Below are positions 1 through 7,709 of a DNA stretch of 48,245 nt, one piece after another. Under the pieces are notes generated by a model. That model did not search any database and was not told the origin of the DNA. It saw nothing but the letters and a program-made list of their open reading frames with translations. The first letter of the stretch is position 1. Every line of letters starts with the position of its first letter. The stretch comes from Mycobacterium sp. UM_CSW. GTDB lineage: Bacteria; Actinomycetota; Actinomycetes; Mycobacteriales; Mycobacteriaceae. The translations under genes were made by a program, and so were the position numbers. The stretch spans positions 1-48,245 of the forward strand of contig NZ_AUWQ01000020.1 of assembly GCF_000455205.1 (NCBI RefSeq). Reading direction: 5' to 3'.

Positions 1-54
1 GCCGCGGCGGCCGACGCCGCCGCGCAGGCGCGCCGCATTGTGCGCCAACCGTGA
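1..54 (+). CDS. Possible C-terminal tail of an upstream gene (partial)
   Basis: Frame 1 is open from the first base to a TGA at 52-54 and would encode 17 residues, Ala- and Arg-rich, ending in ARRIVRQP. At this GC content a short open frame can occur by chance, so the only support is the open frame at the window edge and the absence of any other gene before the GH5 start at 130. No family can be assigned. Confidence 0.25.
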   Translation, partial: AAAADAAAQARRIVRQP

Positions 55-129
55 CGCGTCCGTGTTACCGCGGTGACTATTGCGCCTCACTGTTTCCGAA
101 AGTGACTTCGCTCGGGGCTTGGAGGCTGC

Positions 130-1626
130 ATGCGTATCCGCCCTTCGCGTGCGGCCCGGCTGCTCGCGGCCGGTTTGCTGATAGCTGCGCTGACGACTGA
201 CGCGTCGTCGGTCGTCGCCCCGCCCCGCGCGATGGCGGCGCCCACCGGGCCGACGCTGCCGCTGGGCCACGCCGGCCGCTGGATGACCGACGCCGACGGG
301 CGCGTGGTGATCCTGCACGGGCTCAACCAGGTGTACAAGATTCCGCCGTACACGCCGTCGGCCGACGGGTTCGGCGACGACGACGCGGCCTTCCTGCAGG
401 CCAACGGCTTCAACGCGATGCGGGTCGGTGTCATCTGGGCCGCCGTGGAGCCGCAGCCGCTCGTCTACGACGACAACTACCTCAACTCGATCGCCCAGAC
501 CGTGGCGACCCTGGCGTCGCATGGCATCGTCAGCCTGCTCGACTTCCATCAGGACCTCTACAACGAGGCGTTCCAGGGCGAGGGCGCCCCCGCGTGGGCC
601 GTGGCGCAGGCGGGCCTGCCCAACCCGCAACTCGGCTTTCCCGGCAACTACTTCCTCAACCCCGCCGAGGAGTACGCCTGGAATGCCTTCTGGCGCAATG
701 CCCCCGCGCCCGACGGAATCGGGCTGCAGGATCATTACGCGCGGGCGTGGGCGCACGTCGCGGGCTTCTTCCACGGCAACCCGGGGGTGTTCGGCTACGA
801 GGTGTTGAACGAGCCGTGGCCCGGCTTCATCTGGGAGGGCTGCTTCGACTTCGTTCTGGGCTGCCCGGTGCAGGACCACAAGCTGACCGTGTTCTACCGG
901 AAGGTGGTGCCGGTCATCCGCGCGGCCGACCCCACCACGCTCGTGTTCTTCGAGCCGAACACGCTGTCCGACGAGGGCGTCCACACCGACCTCGGCGGAG
1001 TGGTCGACCCGAGCACCGGCTTCTCCTTCCACGATTACTGCGCCATCGAATCGGTGCTGCACAAGAACATCACCTGCCGCTTCCAGGACGGCCTGACGAT
1101 CACCAACGCGAACCTCTACGCGTTCTTCCACCACATCCCGCCGCTGCTGACCGAGTTCGGCGCCACCAACGACCTGAAGAACATCGCCGAGGTGATGCGC
1201 CACACCGACCGACAGCGGATGGGCTGGCTGGAATGGGCGTACACCGGCAACGACAAGACAAGCTCGTCGCCGACCGACCAGGCGCTGGTCTTTGACCCGA
1301 GCCAGCCGCCGACCGGCGCCAACGTCAACGCGGCCAAGCTGGCGGTGCTCGCCGCGCCGTACCCGCAGGTGGTGGCGGGCACGCCGCGGGAGTGGTCGTT
1401 CCAGTCGGGCGTCTTCCGGCTCTGCTACACCACTGAGCGGGCCGACCACGCGGGCAGCTTCGCGCCCGGCGCGCAGACGTTCATCTCGGTGCCGCCCGTC
1501 GAGTATCCGAACGGCTACCACGCGAATGTCACGGGCGGACAAGTTGTTTCGCCGCCCAACGCGCCCGTGCTGGCCGTCGTGGCGAACGCGGGCGCGGGCA
1601 GGGTCGACGTGGTCGTGACACCCTGA
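130..1626 (+). CDS. Secreted glycoside hydrolase family 5, endoglycoceramidase-like
   Basis: A 498-residue exported glycosidase. The first ~37 residues form a Sec-type signal peptide (Arg-rich start, Ala/Leu core, AMA-A cleavage site). The body shows the GH5 TIM-barrel landmarks: HGLNQV near residue 60, a DFHQDLYNE strand, the acid/base glutamate in VLNEP (E228) and the nucleophile in LLTEFGA (E342). The long 'DFHQDLYNEAFQGEGAPAW' segment and a C-terminal beta-rich part are typical of actinobacterial endoglycoceramidases, which release the intact glycan from glycosphingolipids; spacing of the two glutamates (114 residues) fits that family. GGAGG at 121-125 supports the ATG at 130. The substrate could be host glycosphingolipid or a mycobacterial glycolipid; that cannot be read from the sequence. 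I recall no counterpart next to dapE in H37Rv. Confidence 0.85.
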   Translation: MRIRPSRAARLLAAGLLIAALTTDASSVVAPPRAMAAPTGPTLPLGHAGRWMTDADGRVVILHGLNQVYKIPPYTPSADGFGDDDAAFLQANGFNAMRVGVIWAAVEPQPLVYDDNYLNSIAQTVATLASHGIVSLLDFHQDLYNEAFQGEGAPAWAVAQAGLPNPQLGFPGNYFLNPAEEYAWNAFWRNAPAPDGIGLQDHYARAWAHVAGFFHGNPGVFGYEVLNEPWPGFIWEGCFDFVLGCPVQDHKLTVFYRKVVPVIRAADPTTLVFFEPNTLSDEGVHTDLGGVVDPSTGFSFHDYCAIESVLHKNITCRFQDGLTITNANLYAFFHHIPPLLTEFGATNDLKNIAEVMRHTDRQRMGWLEWAYTGNDKTSSSPTDQALVFDPSQPPTGANVNAAKLAVLAAPYPQVVAGTPREWSFQSGVFRLCYTTERADHAGSFAPGAQTFISVPPVEYPNGYHANVTGGQVVSPPNAPVLAVVANAGAGRVDVVVTP

Positions 1627-1672
1627 CGCCCGCATCCTCCGCCGAGCGTCACGCTGGCGTGGCCGTCGGCGC

Positions 1673-1698
1673 CGAGCGTCACGCTAGTGCGACGCTCG
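1673..1698. terminator. Hairpin between convergent GH5 gene and dapE
   Basis: CGAGCGTC (1673-1680) and GACGCTCG (1691-1698) form a perfect 8-bp stem around a 10-nt loop. The left part belongs to a direct repeat: GCCGAGCGTCACGCT occurs at 1641-1655 and again at 1671-1685, a 30-bp period. The position between the stops of two convergent genes suggests a bidirectional terminator; there is no T-run, as is common in mycobacteria. Confidence 0.5.
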
Positions 1699-1708
1699 AG
1701 CCGGTCCG

Positions 1709-2773
1709 TCAGCCGCCCAGGTAGCGCCGCAGCATCTCCACCGCGGCGGTGATGTTGGCGATGGGCACCCGCTCGTCGCGCGTGTGCGCCAGGTTCGGAT
1801 CGCCCGGGCCGAAATTGACCGCCGGGATGCCCAGCGCGGCGAACCGCGCCACGTCGGTCCAGCCGTACTTCGCGCGCACCCGGCCGCCGGCGGCCTCGAC
1901 CAGCGCCTTGGCCGCGGGCTGGGACAGGCCGGGCAGCGCGCCCGCCGCCGAGTCGGTCATCTCGATGCGAACGTCCAGCCCGTCGAACACCTCGTGCACG
2001 TGCTGCAGCGCCGTCTCGACCGACCGGTCCGGGGCGAAGCGGAAGTTGACGGTCACCGCGGCCGCGTCGGGGATCACGTTGCCGGCCACGCCGCCTTCGA
2101 TGCGCACCGCCGACAATCCCTCGCGATACTCACAGCCGTCGATGTCCACGCTCCGCGCCCGATACGAAGCCAACCGGTCCAGAACGGCGCCCAGCTTGTG
2201 AATTGCGTTGTCGCCCAACCAGGATCGCGCCGAATGCGCGCGCGTCCCGGCGGCGCTGATCACCACCCGCAGCGTGCCCTGGCAACCCGCCTCGATGAAG
2301 CCGCCGGTCGGCTCGCCCAGGATCGCGACGTCGGCGGACAACCAGTCCGGCAGCTCGCGCTCGATGCGACCCAAACCGTTTGCCGCCGCGTCGATTTCCT
2401 CGCAGTCGTAGAAGACCAGCGTCAGGTCGTGCACCGGCTCGGCCACGGTGGCGGCCAGGTGCAGGAAGACCGCGTCGCCGGATTTCATGTCCGCGGTGCC
2501 GCAACCCCACAGTTCCCCGTCGTCCAACCGACTCGGCAGATTTTCCGCGATCGGCACGGTGTCGAGGTGCCCGGCCAGCAGCACCCGCGACGGCCGACCC
2601 TGCGAAGTGCGCGCCAGCACGGCGTCGCCGTTGCGGATGATCTCGAAGCCGTCGGTCTGGGCCCGCAGCGCGGCCTCCACCTCGTCGGCCAGGCGCGCCT
2701 CGTCCCGCGACTCGCTGGGGATGTCGACCAGCGCCGCGGTCAGCGCGATCGGGTCCCCGCGTAGGTCCAGCAC
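1709..2773 (-). CDS. dapE: Succinyl-diaminopimelate desuccinylase DapE
   Basis: An M20-family zinc hydrolase that removes succinate from N-succinyl-LL-2,6-diaminopimelate to give LL-DAP, the last succinylated step before meso-DAP for peptidoglycan and lysine. Metal and catalytic motifs are visible: GHLDT (H69, D71), [10 protein letters not shown] (D95) and YDCEEID (E125, E126), with a late GDPNLAH histidine. I chose the GTG at 2773 (MLDLRGDP..., 354 aa) because the family starts there and a GGGGG tract precedes it; an upstream in-frame ATG would overlap dapD. It is divergent from dapD with only 44 bp between the starts, so both promoters and any shared operator lie in that gap or inside the genes. 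The same order (Rv1202/Rv1201c) exists in M. tuberculosis. Confidence 0.95.
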   Translation of the reverse strand: MLDLRGDPIALTAALVDIPSESRDEARLADEVEAALRAQTDGFEIIRNGDAVLARTSQGRPSRVLLAGHLDTVPIAENLPSRLDDGELWGCGTADMKSGDAVFLHLAATVAEPVHDLTLVFYDCEEIDAAANGLGRIERELPDWLSADVAILGEPTGGFIEAGCQGTLRVVISAAGTRAHSARSWLGDNAIHKLGAVLDRLASYRARSVDIDGCEYREGLSAVRIEGGVAGNVIPDAAAVTVNFRFAPDRSVETALQHVHEVFDGLDVRIEMTDSAAGALPGLSQPAAKALVEAAGGRVRAKYGWTDVARFAALGIPAVNFGPGDPNLAHTRDERVPIANITAAVEMLRRYLGG

Positions 2774-2817
2774 GCCCCCAAGGGTAGTGGTTGGGCCCGG
2801 CAAGTAACCTGACCGCC

Positions 2818-3771
2818 GTGACTGGAGCTGTAGGTATTGGGCTGGCGACGCTGGCCCACGACGGGTCGGTGCTCGACACGTGGTTTCCCGCACCGGAACT
2901 GACGGAATCGGGCACCACTGACACCACTGCCACGTCGCGGCTGGCGTTGTCCGACGTTCCGCCGGAACTGGTCGCGCTGGTCGGCCGCGACGACGATCGC
3001 GGCACCGAGACCGTCGCGGTACGCACCGTCATCGGTTCGCTGGACGACGTGGCCGCCGACGCCTACGACGCCTACCTGCGGCTGCACCTGCTGTCGCACC
3101 GGTTGGTGGCGCCGCACGGGCTGAACGCCGGCGGCTTGTTCGGGGTGTTGACGAACGTCGTGTGGACTAATCGCGGTCCCTGCGCGATCGAAGGTTTCGA
3201 GGCGGTCCGGGCACGGCTGCGCCGGCACGGGCCGGTGACCGTCTACGGCATCGACAAGTTCCCGCGGATGGTCGACTACGTCCTGCCCACCGGGGTGCGC
3301 ATCGCCGACGCCGACCGGGTGCGCCTGGGCGCGCACCTGGCGCCCGGCACGACGGTGATGCACGAGGGTTTCGTCAACTACAACGCCGGCACCCTGGGCG
3401 CGTCGATGGTGGAGGGGCGCATCTCCGCGGGGGTCGTGGTGGGCGACGGCTCGGACGTCGGCGGCGGGGCGTCGATCATGGGCACGCTGTCCGGCGGTGG
3501 CACGCAAGTGATTTCGATTGGCAAGCGGTGTCTGCTCGGCGCCAACGCGGGCCTGGGCATCTCGCTGGGCGACGACTGCGTCGTCGAGGCCGGCCTGTAC
3601 GTCACCGCGGGCACCAAGGTGACAACGCCCGACGGCAAATCGGTCAAGGCCCGCGAGCTCTCGGGCGCCAACAACCTGTTGTTCCGGCGCAATTCGGTCA
3701 CCGGGGCGGTTGAGGTGGTGGCCCGCGACGGTCAGGGCATCGCGCTGAACGAAGACCTGCACGCCAACTGA
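2818..3771 (+). CDS. dapD: Tetrahydrodipicolinate N-succinyltransferase DapD
   Basis: Transfers succinate from succinyl-CoA to tetrahydrodipicolinate, the entry step of the succinylase branch of DAP/lysine synthesis in the cytoplasm. The C-terminal two thirds show the glycine-rich left-handed beta-helix of hexapeptide transferases (for example [24 protein letters not shown]), preceded by the mycobacterial N-terminal domain with [13 protein letters not shown] use the GTG at 2818, giving 317 residues as in M. tuberculosis; a TTG at 2791 is in frame but would add nine unconserved residues. Its stop lies one base from the stop of the convergent transporter gene, leaving no room for a terminator between them. 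Confidence 0.96.
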   Translation: MTGAVGIGLATLAHDGSVLDTWFPAPELTESGTTDTTATSRLALSDVPPELVALVGRDDDRGTETVAVRTVIGSLDDVAADAYDAYLRLHLLSHRLVAPHGLNAGGLFGVLTNVVWTNRGPCAIEGFEAVRARLRRHGPVTVYGIDKFPRMVDYVLPTGVRIADADRVRLGAHLAPGTTVMHEGFVNYNAGTLGASMVEGRISAGVVVGDGSDVGGGASIMGTLSGGGTQVISIGKRCLLGANAGLGISLGDDCVVEAGLYVTAGTKVTTPDGKSVKARELSGANNLLFRRNSVTGAVEVVARDGQGIALNEDLHAN

Positions 3772-3772
3772 G

Positions 3773-5095
3773 TCAGACCGCCACGTCCTCCAGGCCCAGC
3801 GTCGTGCCGTTGGTTTCCGGAAGCAGGTAGGTGCAGACCAGGCCGACCGACGTCAGCGCGGCCAGCATGGCGCCGATCGCCCAGCTGCCGTAGGTCGCCA
3901 GGAGCGTCCCGGCGAGCAGCGGCGGCAGGGCCCCGCCGACGACCCCGGCGAGGTTGAGGGCCAGCGCCGACCCGCTGTAGCGGTACCGCGTGGCGAACAA
4001 CTCCGGGATGAAGGCGGCGGTGGGTCCGGAGCCGATCGCTCCACCGATCGCCATCCCGACGACGGCAACCACGTACAGCGCCGGATTGCGGGTGTTCAGC
4101 AGCGGCATCACCACGAACGCCCAGGGCAACAGCAGCGACCAGCCCAGCAGCATCAGGCGGCGGCGCCCGACCAGGTCGGACAGGGTGGCCGAGGCCGCCA
4201 CCGTCGCGATGCTGACCAGCCCGGACAGCGCGCCCACCGACCAGATGAAGCCGCGGGTGTATCCGAGGTGCGAGTTGGCGTAGATGAGCAGATAGGTGTG
4301 CCCCAGGTAGCCGAACCCGAAGCCGCCCAGCAGGGTGCCGCCGGCCAGCAGGATCTCGCGGCGCTGCAGGCGCCACAGCTCCCCGAGCGGCGCCTTGGGC
4401 ACCAGGTCGCGCGCCTTCTCCTCGGCGAACACCGGGGTCTCGTCGATGTTGAGCCGCACATAGAGCGCGATCCCGATCAGCCCCGCGCTGAACAGGAACG
4501 GCAGCCGCCATCCCCACTGCATGAACGCGGCGCTGTGCTCCCCGATGCTGAAGTTGACGCCCAAGAAGGTCAGGCTGGCGAGCACCGCCGCGGTGCCGGC
4601 GCCGAGCAGGGTGAACATGCCGTAGCGGCCCCGCTTGCCGGGGGGCGCGTACTCGGCGCTCAGCAGCGCCGACCCCGCCCATTCACCGCCGACGGCGAAC
4701 CCCTGCATGAGTCGCAACACGATCAGGATCAACGGGGCGGCCGCACCGATGGCGGCCGTGCTGGGCACCAGCCCGACGCTGACGGTCGAGACCGCCATGA
4801 TCAGCAGCGTGGCGATCAGCGTCTTCTTGCGGCCCAGCCGGTCGCCGAAGTACCCGAACACGGCGGCGCCCAGCGGCCGGGACAGGAACGCCGTCGCGAA
4901 CGTCGCCAGCGAGGCGACGACGCCCAGCGTCGAACCGAGGCGCGGGAAGAACACCGTCGGGAACACCAGCGCGGCCGCGGTGCCGTAGATGAGGAAGTCG
5001 TAGTACTCGATCGCCGAGCCGACGAGGCAGGCGGCCGCCACCCGCCGCATAGGCGTGTGGGCGCGCTCGGCCACAACCGTCGGCAGTTCCGTCAC
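3773..5095 (-). CDS. MHS-type major facilitator transporter
   Basis: A 440-residue integral membrane protein with about 12 helices, resembling metabolite:proton symporters of the MHS group: the first helix carries GSAIEYYDFLIYG, the helix 2-3 loop GYFGDRLGRKK (the MFS signature), and helix 4-5 QGFAVGGEWAGSALL. The family moves organic acids, alpha-ketoglutarate, proline/betaine or shikimate; the substrate here is unknown. In M. tuberculosis the same position is Rv1200. The start is the GTG at 5095 (MTELPTVVAE...), which leaves a normal cytoplasmic N-terminus before helix 1; no strong ribosome-binding site is visible, and an ATG at 5050 is the alternative. The open frame continues upstream into fadD36, but that part is only its shadow. 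Confidence 0.88.
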   Translation of the reverse strand: MTELPTVVAERAHTPMRRVAAACLVGSAIEYYDFLIYGTAAALVFPTVFFPRLGSTLGVVASLATFATAFLSRPLGAAVFGYFGDRLGRKKTLIATLLIMAVSTVSVGLVPSTAAIGAAAPLILIVLRLMQGFAVGGEWAGSALLSAEYAPPGKRGRYGMFTLLGAGTAAVLASLTFLGVNFSIGEHSAAFMQWGWRLPFLFSAGLIGIALYVRLNIDETPVFAEEKARDLVPKAPLGELWRLQRREILLAGGTLLGGFGFGYLGHTYLLIYANSHLGYTRGFIWSVGALSGLVSIATVAASATLSDLVGRRRLMLLGWSLLLPWAFVVMPLLNTRNPALYVVAVVGMAIGGAIGSGPTAAFIPELFATRYRYSGSALALNLAGVVGGALPPLLAGTLLATYGSWAIGAMLAALTSVGLVCTYLLPETNGTTLGLEDVAV

Positions 5096-5176
5096 GACTA
5101 CGACGGTAGGTGAAGGTGCGCTCTCACGCTCGATGGAAAACCTGGCAAAATGCTGCGTGTCTCGCCCGGGCCGATG

Positions 5177-5238
5177 GCCGCGAGCGCGCGTGTTTGCACA
5201 GCGACACGCCGTGAAGGACGTACATTTGCGCGCGCTCG
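5177..5238. repeat. Dispersed ~62-bp palindromic intergenic element, copy A
   Basis: Lies between fadD36 and the transporter gene. CGAGCGCGCG (5181-5190) pairs perfectly with CGCGCGCTCG (5229-5238); an inner stem CGTGT/ACACG (5189-5193, 5203-5207) sits inside. A closely matching element in opposite orientation is at 31558-31621: core GCGCGCGT..TTGYACRGCGACACGCCG followed by GAAG and then TTTGCGCGCGCTCG. The conserved ends and conserved middle argue for a dispersed repeat family rather than two unrelated hairpins. Function unknown; an RNA hairpin acting in termination or processing is possible. Confidence 0.7.
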
Positions 5239-5256
5239 AGCCAGACAGCCCGCGGC

Positions 5257-6687
5257 TCAGCCCTCGGACAGCAGCTGCTTCTTGAGCACCTTGCCCATCG
5301 CGTTGCGGGGCAGCGCCTCCACCAAGCGCACCTCGCGCGGGCGCTTGTGTATCGAAAGCTCTTGGGCGACGTAGTTGATCAGTTCGTCGGTGTTCAGGTC
5401 GGACGAGCCGACGACGAAGGCGACGATGCGCTGGCCCAGGTCCTCGTCGGGCAGCCCGACGACGGCCGCCTCCTGCACGCCGGGGTGCCCGAGCAGCGAG
5501 GTTTCGATTTCGCCGGCGCCGACGCGGTATCCGCCGGACTTGATCAGGTCGACCGACTCGCGTCCGACGATGCGATGCATGCCGGCGTCGTCGACGACCG
5601 CGACGTCGCCGGTGCGGTACCAGCCGTCGTCCCCGAACGCCTCGGCGGTGGCCTCGGGCCGGTTCAGGTAGCCGTCGAACATCATCGGGCCCCGAACCTG
5701 AAGCCGCCCAACGGTTTCCCCGTCGTGCGGCACCGGGTTGTCGTTGTCGTCGAGCAGCCTGGTCTGCACGCCGGCGACCGGCAGGCCGACCCAGCCCGCG
5801 CGGCGCTCGCCGTCGGCCCGGGTGGAGATGGTGATCAGCGATTCCGAGGCGCCGTAGCGTTCGATGGGCTGATGCCCGGTGAGCTGGGCCAGCCGGTCGA
5901 ACACCGGCACCGGCAGCGGCGCGCTGCCGGACACCAGGAGCCGCGCCGGGCGGAGCGCCTCGGCCGCCGACGCGTCGCCGACCAAGCGCGACCACACGGT
6001 CGGCACCGCGAAGAACAGCGAGCCCCCCGACTCCGAGGCCGCTTTCGCATAGCCGGCCGGAGTGGGTCTGCCGGTGTGCACGAAGCGGTTTCCGATCCGC
6101 AGCGACCCGAGCAGGCCCAGCACCAGCCCGTGCACGTGGAACAGCGGCAGGCCGTGCACCAGGACGTCGTCGGCGGTCCACTGCCAGGCCTCGGCGAGCG
6201 CGTCGAGGTCCGCCGCGATCGCCCGGCGGCTCAGCACGACGCCCTTGGGCAGCCCGGTGGTGCCCGATGTGTAGATGATCATCGCGGTGGCATCGGGTGA
6301 CGGCTCGGGATAGCGGTGCCAGGAGCGGGCGTGCAGTCGCACCGGAATGTGCGGCAGCCCTTCGGCTGCCGAGTCGTCGGCGGGTTCGGGCCCTAGCCAG
6401 GCCCGTGCGCCGGAGTCGGTGAGCATGTGCCGGCGCTCGGCTGCACCGACGTCGGAGGGCACCGGCACGAAGGGCACGCCCGCGATCAGGCAGCCGGTGA
6501 TCGCCAGGACGGTCGCCGCGGACGGCGTGGCCAGGACCGCGACCCGTTCCGCGCCGGCCACCCGCTCGGCGACCGAGGTGGCGGCGCCGACCAGGTCGCT
6601 GCGACTCAGCGTGACGCCGTCGATGCTGACCGCGTCCGCGATGTCGGTGGTGGTAACGGCCGAGGGGTTCAGCGATGCCAGCAGCAC
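5257..6687 (-). CDS. fadD36: Fatty-acyl-CoA synthetase FadD36
   Basis: ANL-superfamily enzyme activating a carboxylic acid as acyl-AMP and then CoA thioester. The P-loop-like motif IIYTSGTTGLPKG, the ERYGASES motif, DGWYRTGDVA and the C-terminal IVGRESVDLIKSGGYRVGAGEIE hinge are all present, ending in the catalytic lysine region PRNAMGKVLKK. At 476 residues it is shorter than most FadD proteins (500-560), as for M. tuberculosis FadD36 (Rv1193). Start is the GTG at 6687, nine bases after the stop of the upstream hydrolase, so the two are probably co-transcribed. The short N-terminal domain and close match over the whole length support the name; the natural acid substrate is not evident from the sequence. 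Confidence 0.92.
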   Translation of the reverse strand: MLLASLNPSAVTTTDIADAVSIDGVTLSRSDLVGAATSVAERVAGAERVAVLATPSAATVLAITGCLIAGVPFVPVPSDVGAAERRHMLTDSGARAWLGPEPADDSAAEGLPHIPVRLHARSWHRYPEPSPDATAMIIYTSGTTGLPKGVVLSRRAIAADLDALAEAWQWTADDVLVHGLPLFHVHGLVLGLLGSLRIGNRFVHTGRPTPAGYAKAASESGGSLFFAVPTVWSRLVGDASAAEALRPARLLVSGSAPLPVPVFDRLAQLTGHQPIERYGASESLITISTRADGERRAGWVGLPVAGVQTRLLDDNDNPVPHDGETVGRLQVRGPMMFDGYLNRPEATAEAFGDDGWYRTGDVAVVDDAGMHRIVGRESVDLIKSGGYRVGAGEIETSLLGHPGVQEAAVVGLPDEDLGQRIVAFVVGSSDLNTDELINYVAQELSIHKRPREVRLVEALPRNAMGKVLKKQLLSEG

Positions 6688-6696
6688 GACTGCAGG

Positions 6697-7608
6697 CTAC
6701 CCGGCCTTCTCGTCCCAGATCTTCATCAGGGTGGACAGGATCTCCTCGCCGCGGCCCAGCCCGGCCAGATGGCTTTCGCCGGGTAGCACGAACAGCTCCG
6801 CGTCGGGCAGCAGCGAGACGACGTGCTCACCGTGGGCGAACGGGACGATGTGGTCGCTGTCGCCGTGCCACCACCGGACCGGGACTTTGACCTCGTTGAG
6901 CCGGAATCCCCAGTCCCGGGTGAACAAGATCACGTCGTTGAACGGGGCCGCCAATTGCTTGCGGCTGCCGTTGAGCAGGTCGTCGAGGAACATCGCGGCG
7001 AACTCCGGCCGGGTAAGCAGGCGCCGGTCCCCTTCCGGCGATATCGCGGCGTAGAGGTACAGCGCGGGATTGGCGACCGGGCGGATCGCCCGGATCACCA
7101 GGCTGGCGCCGATCCGCAGCGGATCGCCCCCCAGCCGCAAGAACGGCGCCGCCCGCTTGCCCAGGTTCATCAGGCCGCTGGTGATCCCCTCGTCACCGAG
7201 GAACGGTGCGACGCCGCCGAGCACGCCGACCGCGACGACACGATCGGGCAGCACCGCACCGGACGCGAGCGCGTACGGTCCGCCGCCGGACAGGCCGATG
7301 ACCGCCATCTTGTCGATGCCCAGCGTGTCGGCGATCGTGCGCAGGTCCTCGCCGAAGGCCCGGATGTTCTCGTACCGATGGGGCGTCGACGAACCGGTGC
7401 CCGGCCGGTCCATGCCGATCAGGCGGATGTCGTTCTGTTCGGCGTAGACGCGGGCTTCGACCGGGATCTGCCGGCGGGCGCCCGGCGTCCCGTGCAGCCA
7501 GAAGACCGCGCGACCCCACGGGGCGCCGAACTCGGCGAACCCGATCTGGCGGTCCTCACCGACCGCGATATTGCCTTCGAGCTTGGGGCGGGCGATCGCG
7601 ATGGCCAT
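6697..7608 (-). CDS. Alpha/beta-fold hydrolase (Rv1191-like)
   Basis: A 303-residue cytoplasmic alpha/beta hydrolase without a signal peptide. The oxyanion segment WLHGTPGAR (residues 37-45), the nucleophile elbow GLSGGG (S107), an acid in WWHGDSDH (D250 or D252) and the histidine in GESHLAG (H280) make a complete catalytic triad. Similar proteins are esterases, thioesterases or haloperoxidase-like enzymes; M. tuberculosis Rv1191 is the positional match. The stop is nine bases before the fadD36 start, so it probably works on an ester or thioester related to the FadD36 substrate, which is an inference from the operon only. Confidence 0.88.
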   Translation of the reverse strand: MAIAIARPKLEGNIAVGEDRQIGFAEFGAPWGRAVFWLHGTPGARRQIPVEARVYAEQNDIRLIGMDRPGTGSSTPHRYENIRAFGEDLRTIADTLGIDKMAVIGLSGGGPYALASGAVLPDRVVAVGVLGGVAPFLGDEGITSGLMNLGKRAAPFLRLGGDPLRIGASLVIRAIRPVANPALYLYAAISPEGDRRLLTRPEFAAMFLDDLLNGSRKQLAAPFNDVILFTRDWGFRLNEVKVPVRWWHGDSDHIVPFAHGEHVVSLLPDAELFVLPGESHLAGLGRGEEILSTLMKIWDEKAG

Positions 7609-7709
7609 GCCTGAAGCTTTTCATGTGACGCGCCGATTACGAAAGGCTCACGGCCTGCTGGACGAAGGACCGGAATCTCGACGTGCCGGCCTCCGCGAAA
7701 TTAGCCGCG

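Noticed and set aside
5096-6181. N-terminal extension of the transporter frame by about 360 residues
   Set aside because: Arg/Pro/Ala-rich shadow of fadD36 in another frame; the transporter fold begins near 5095.
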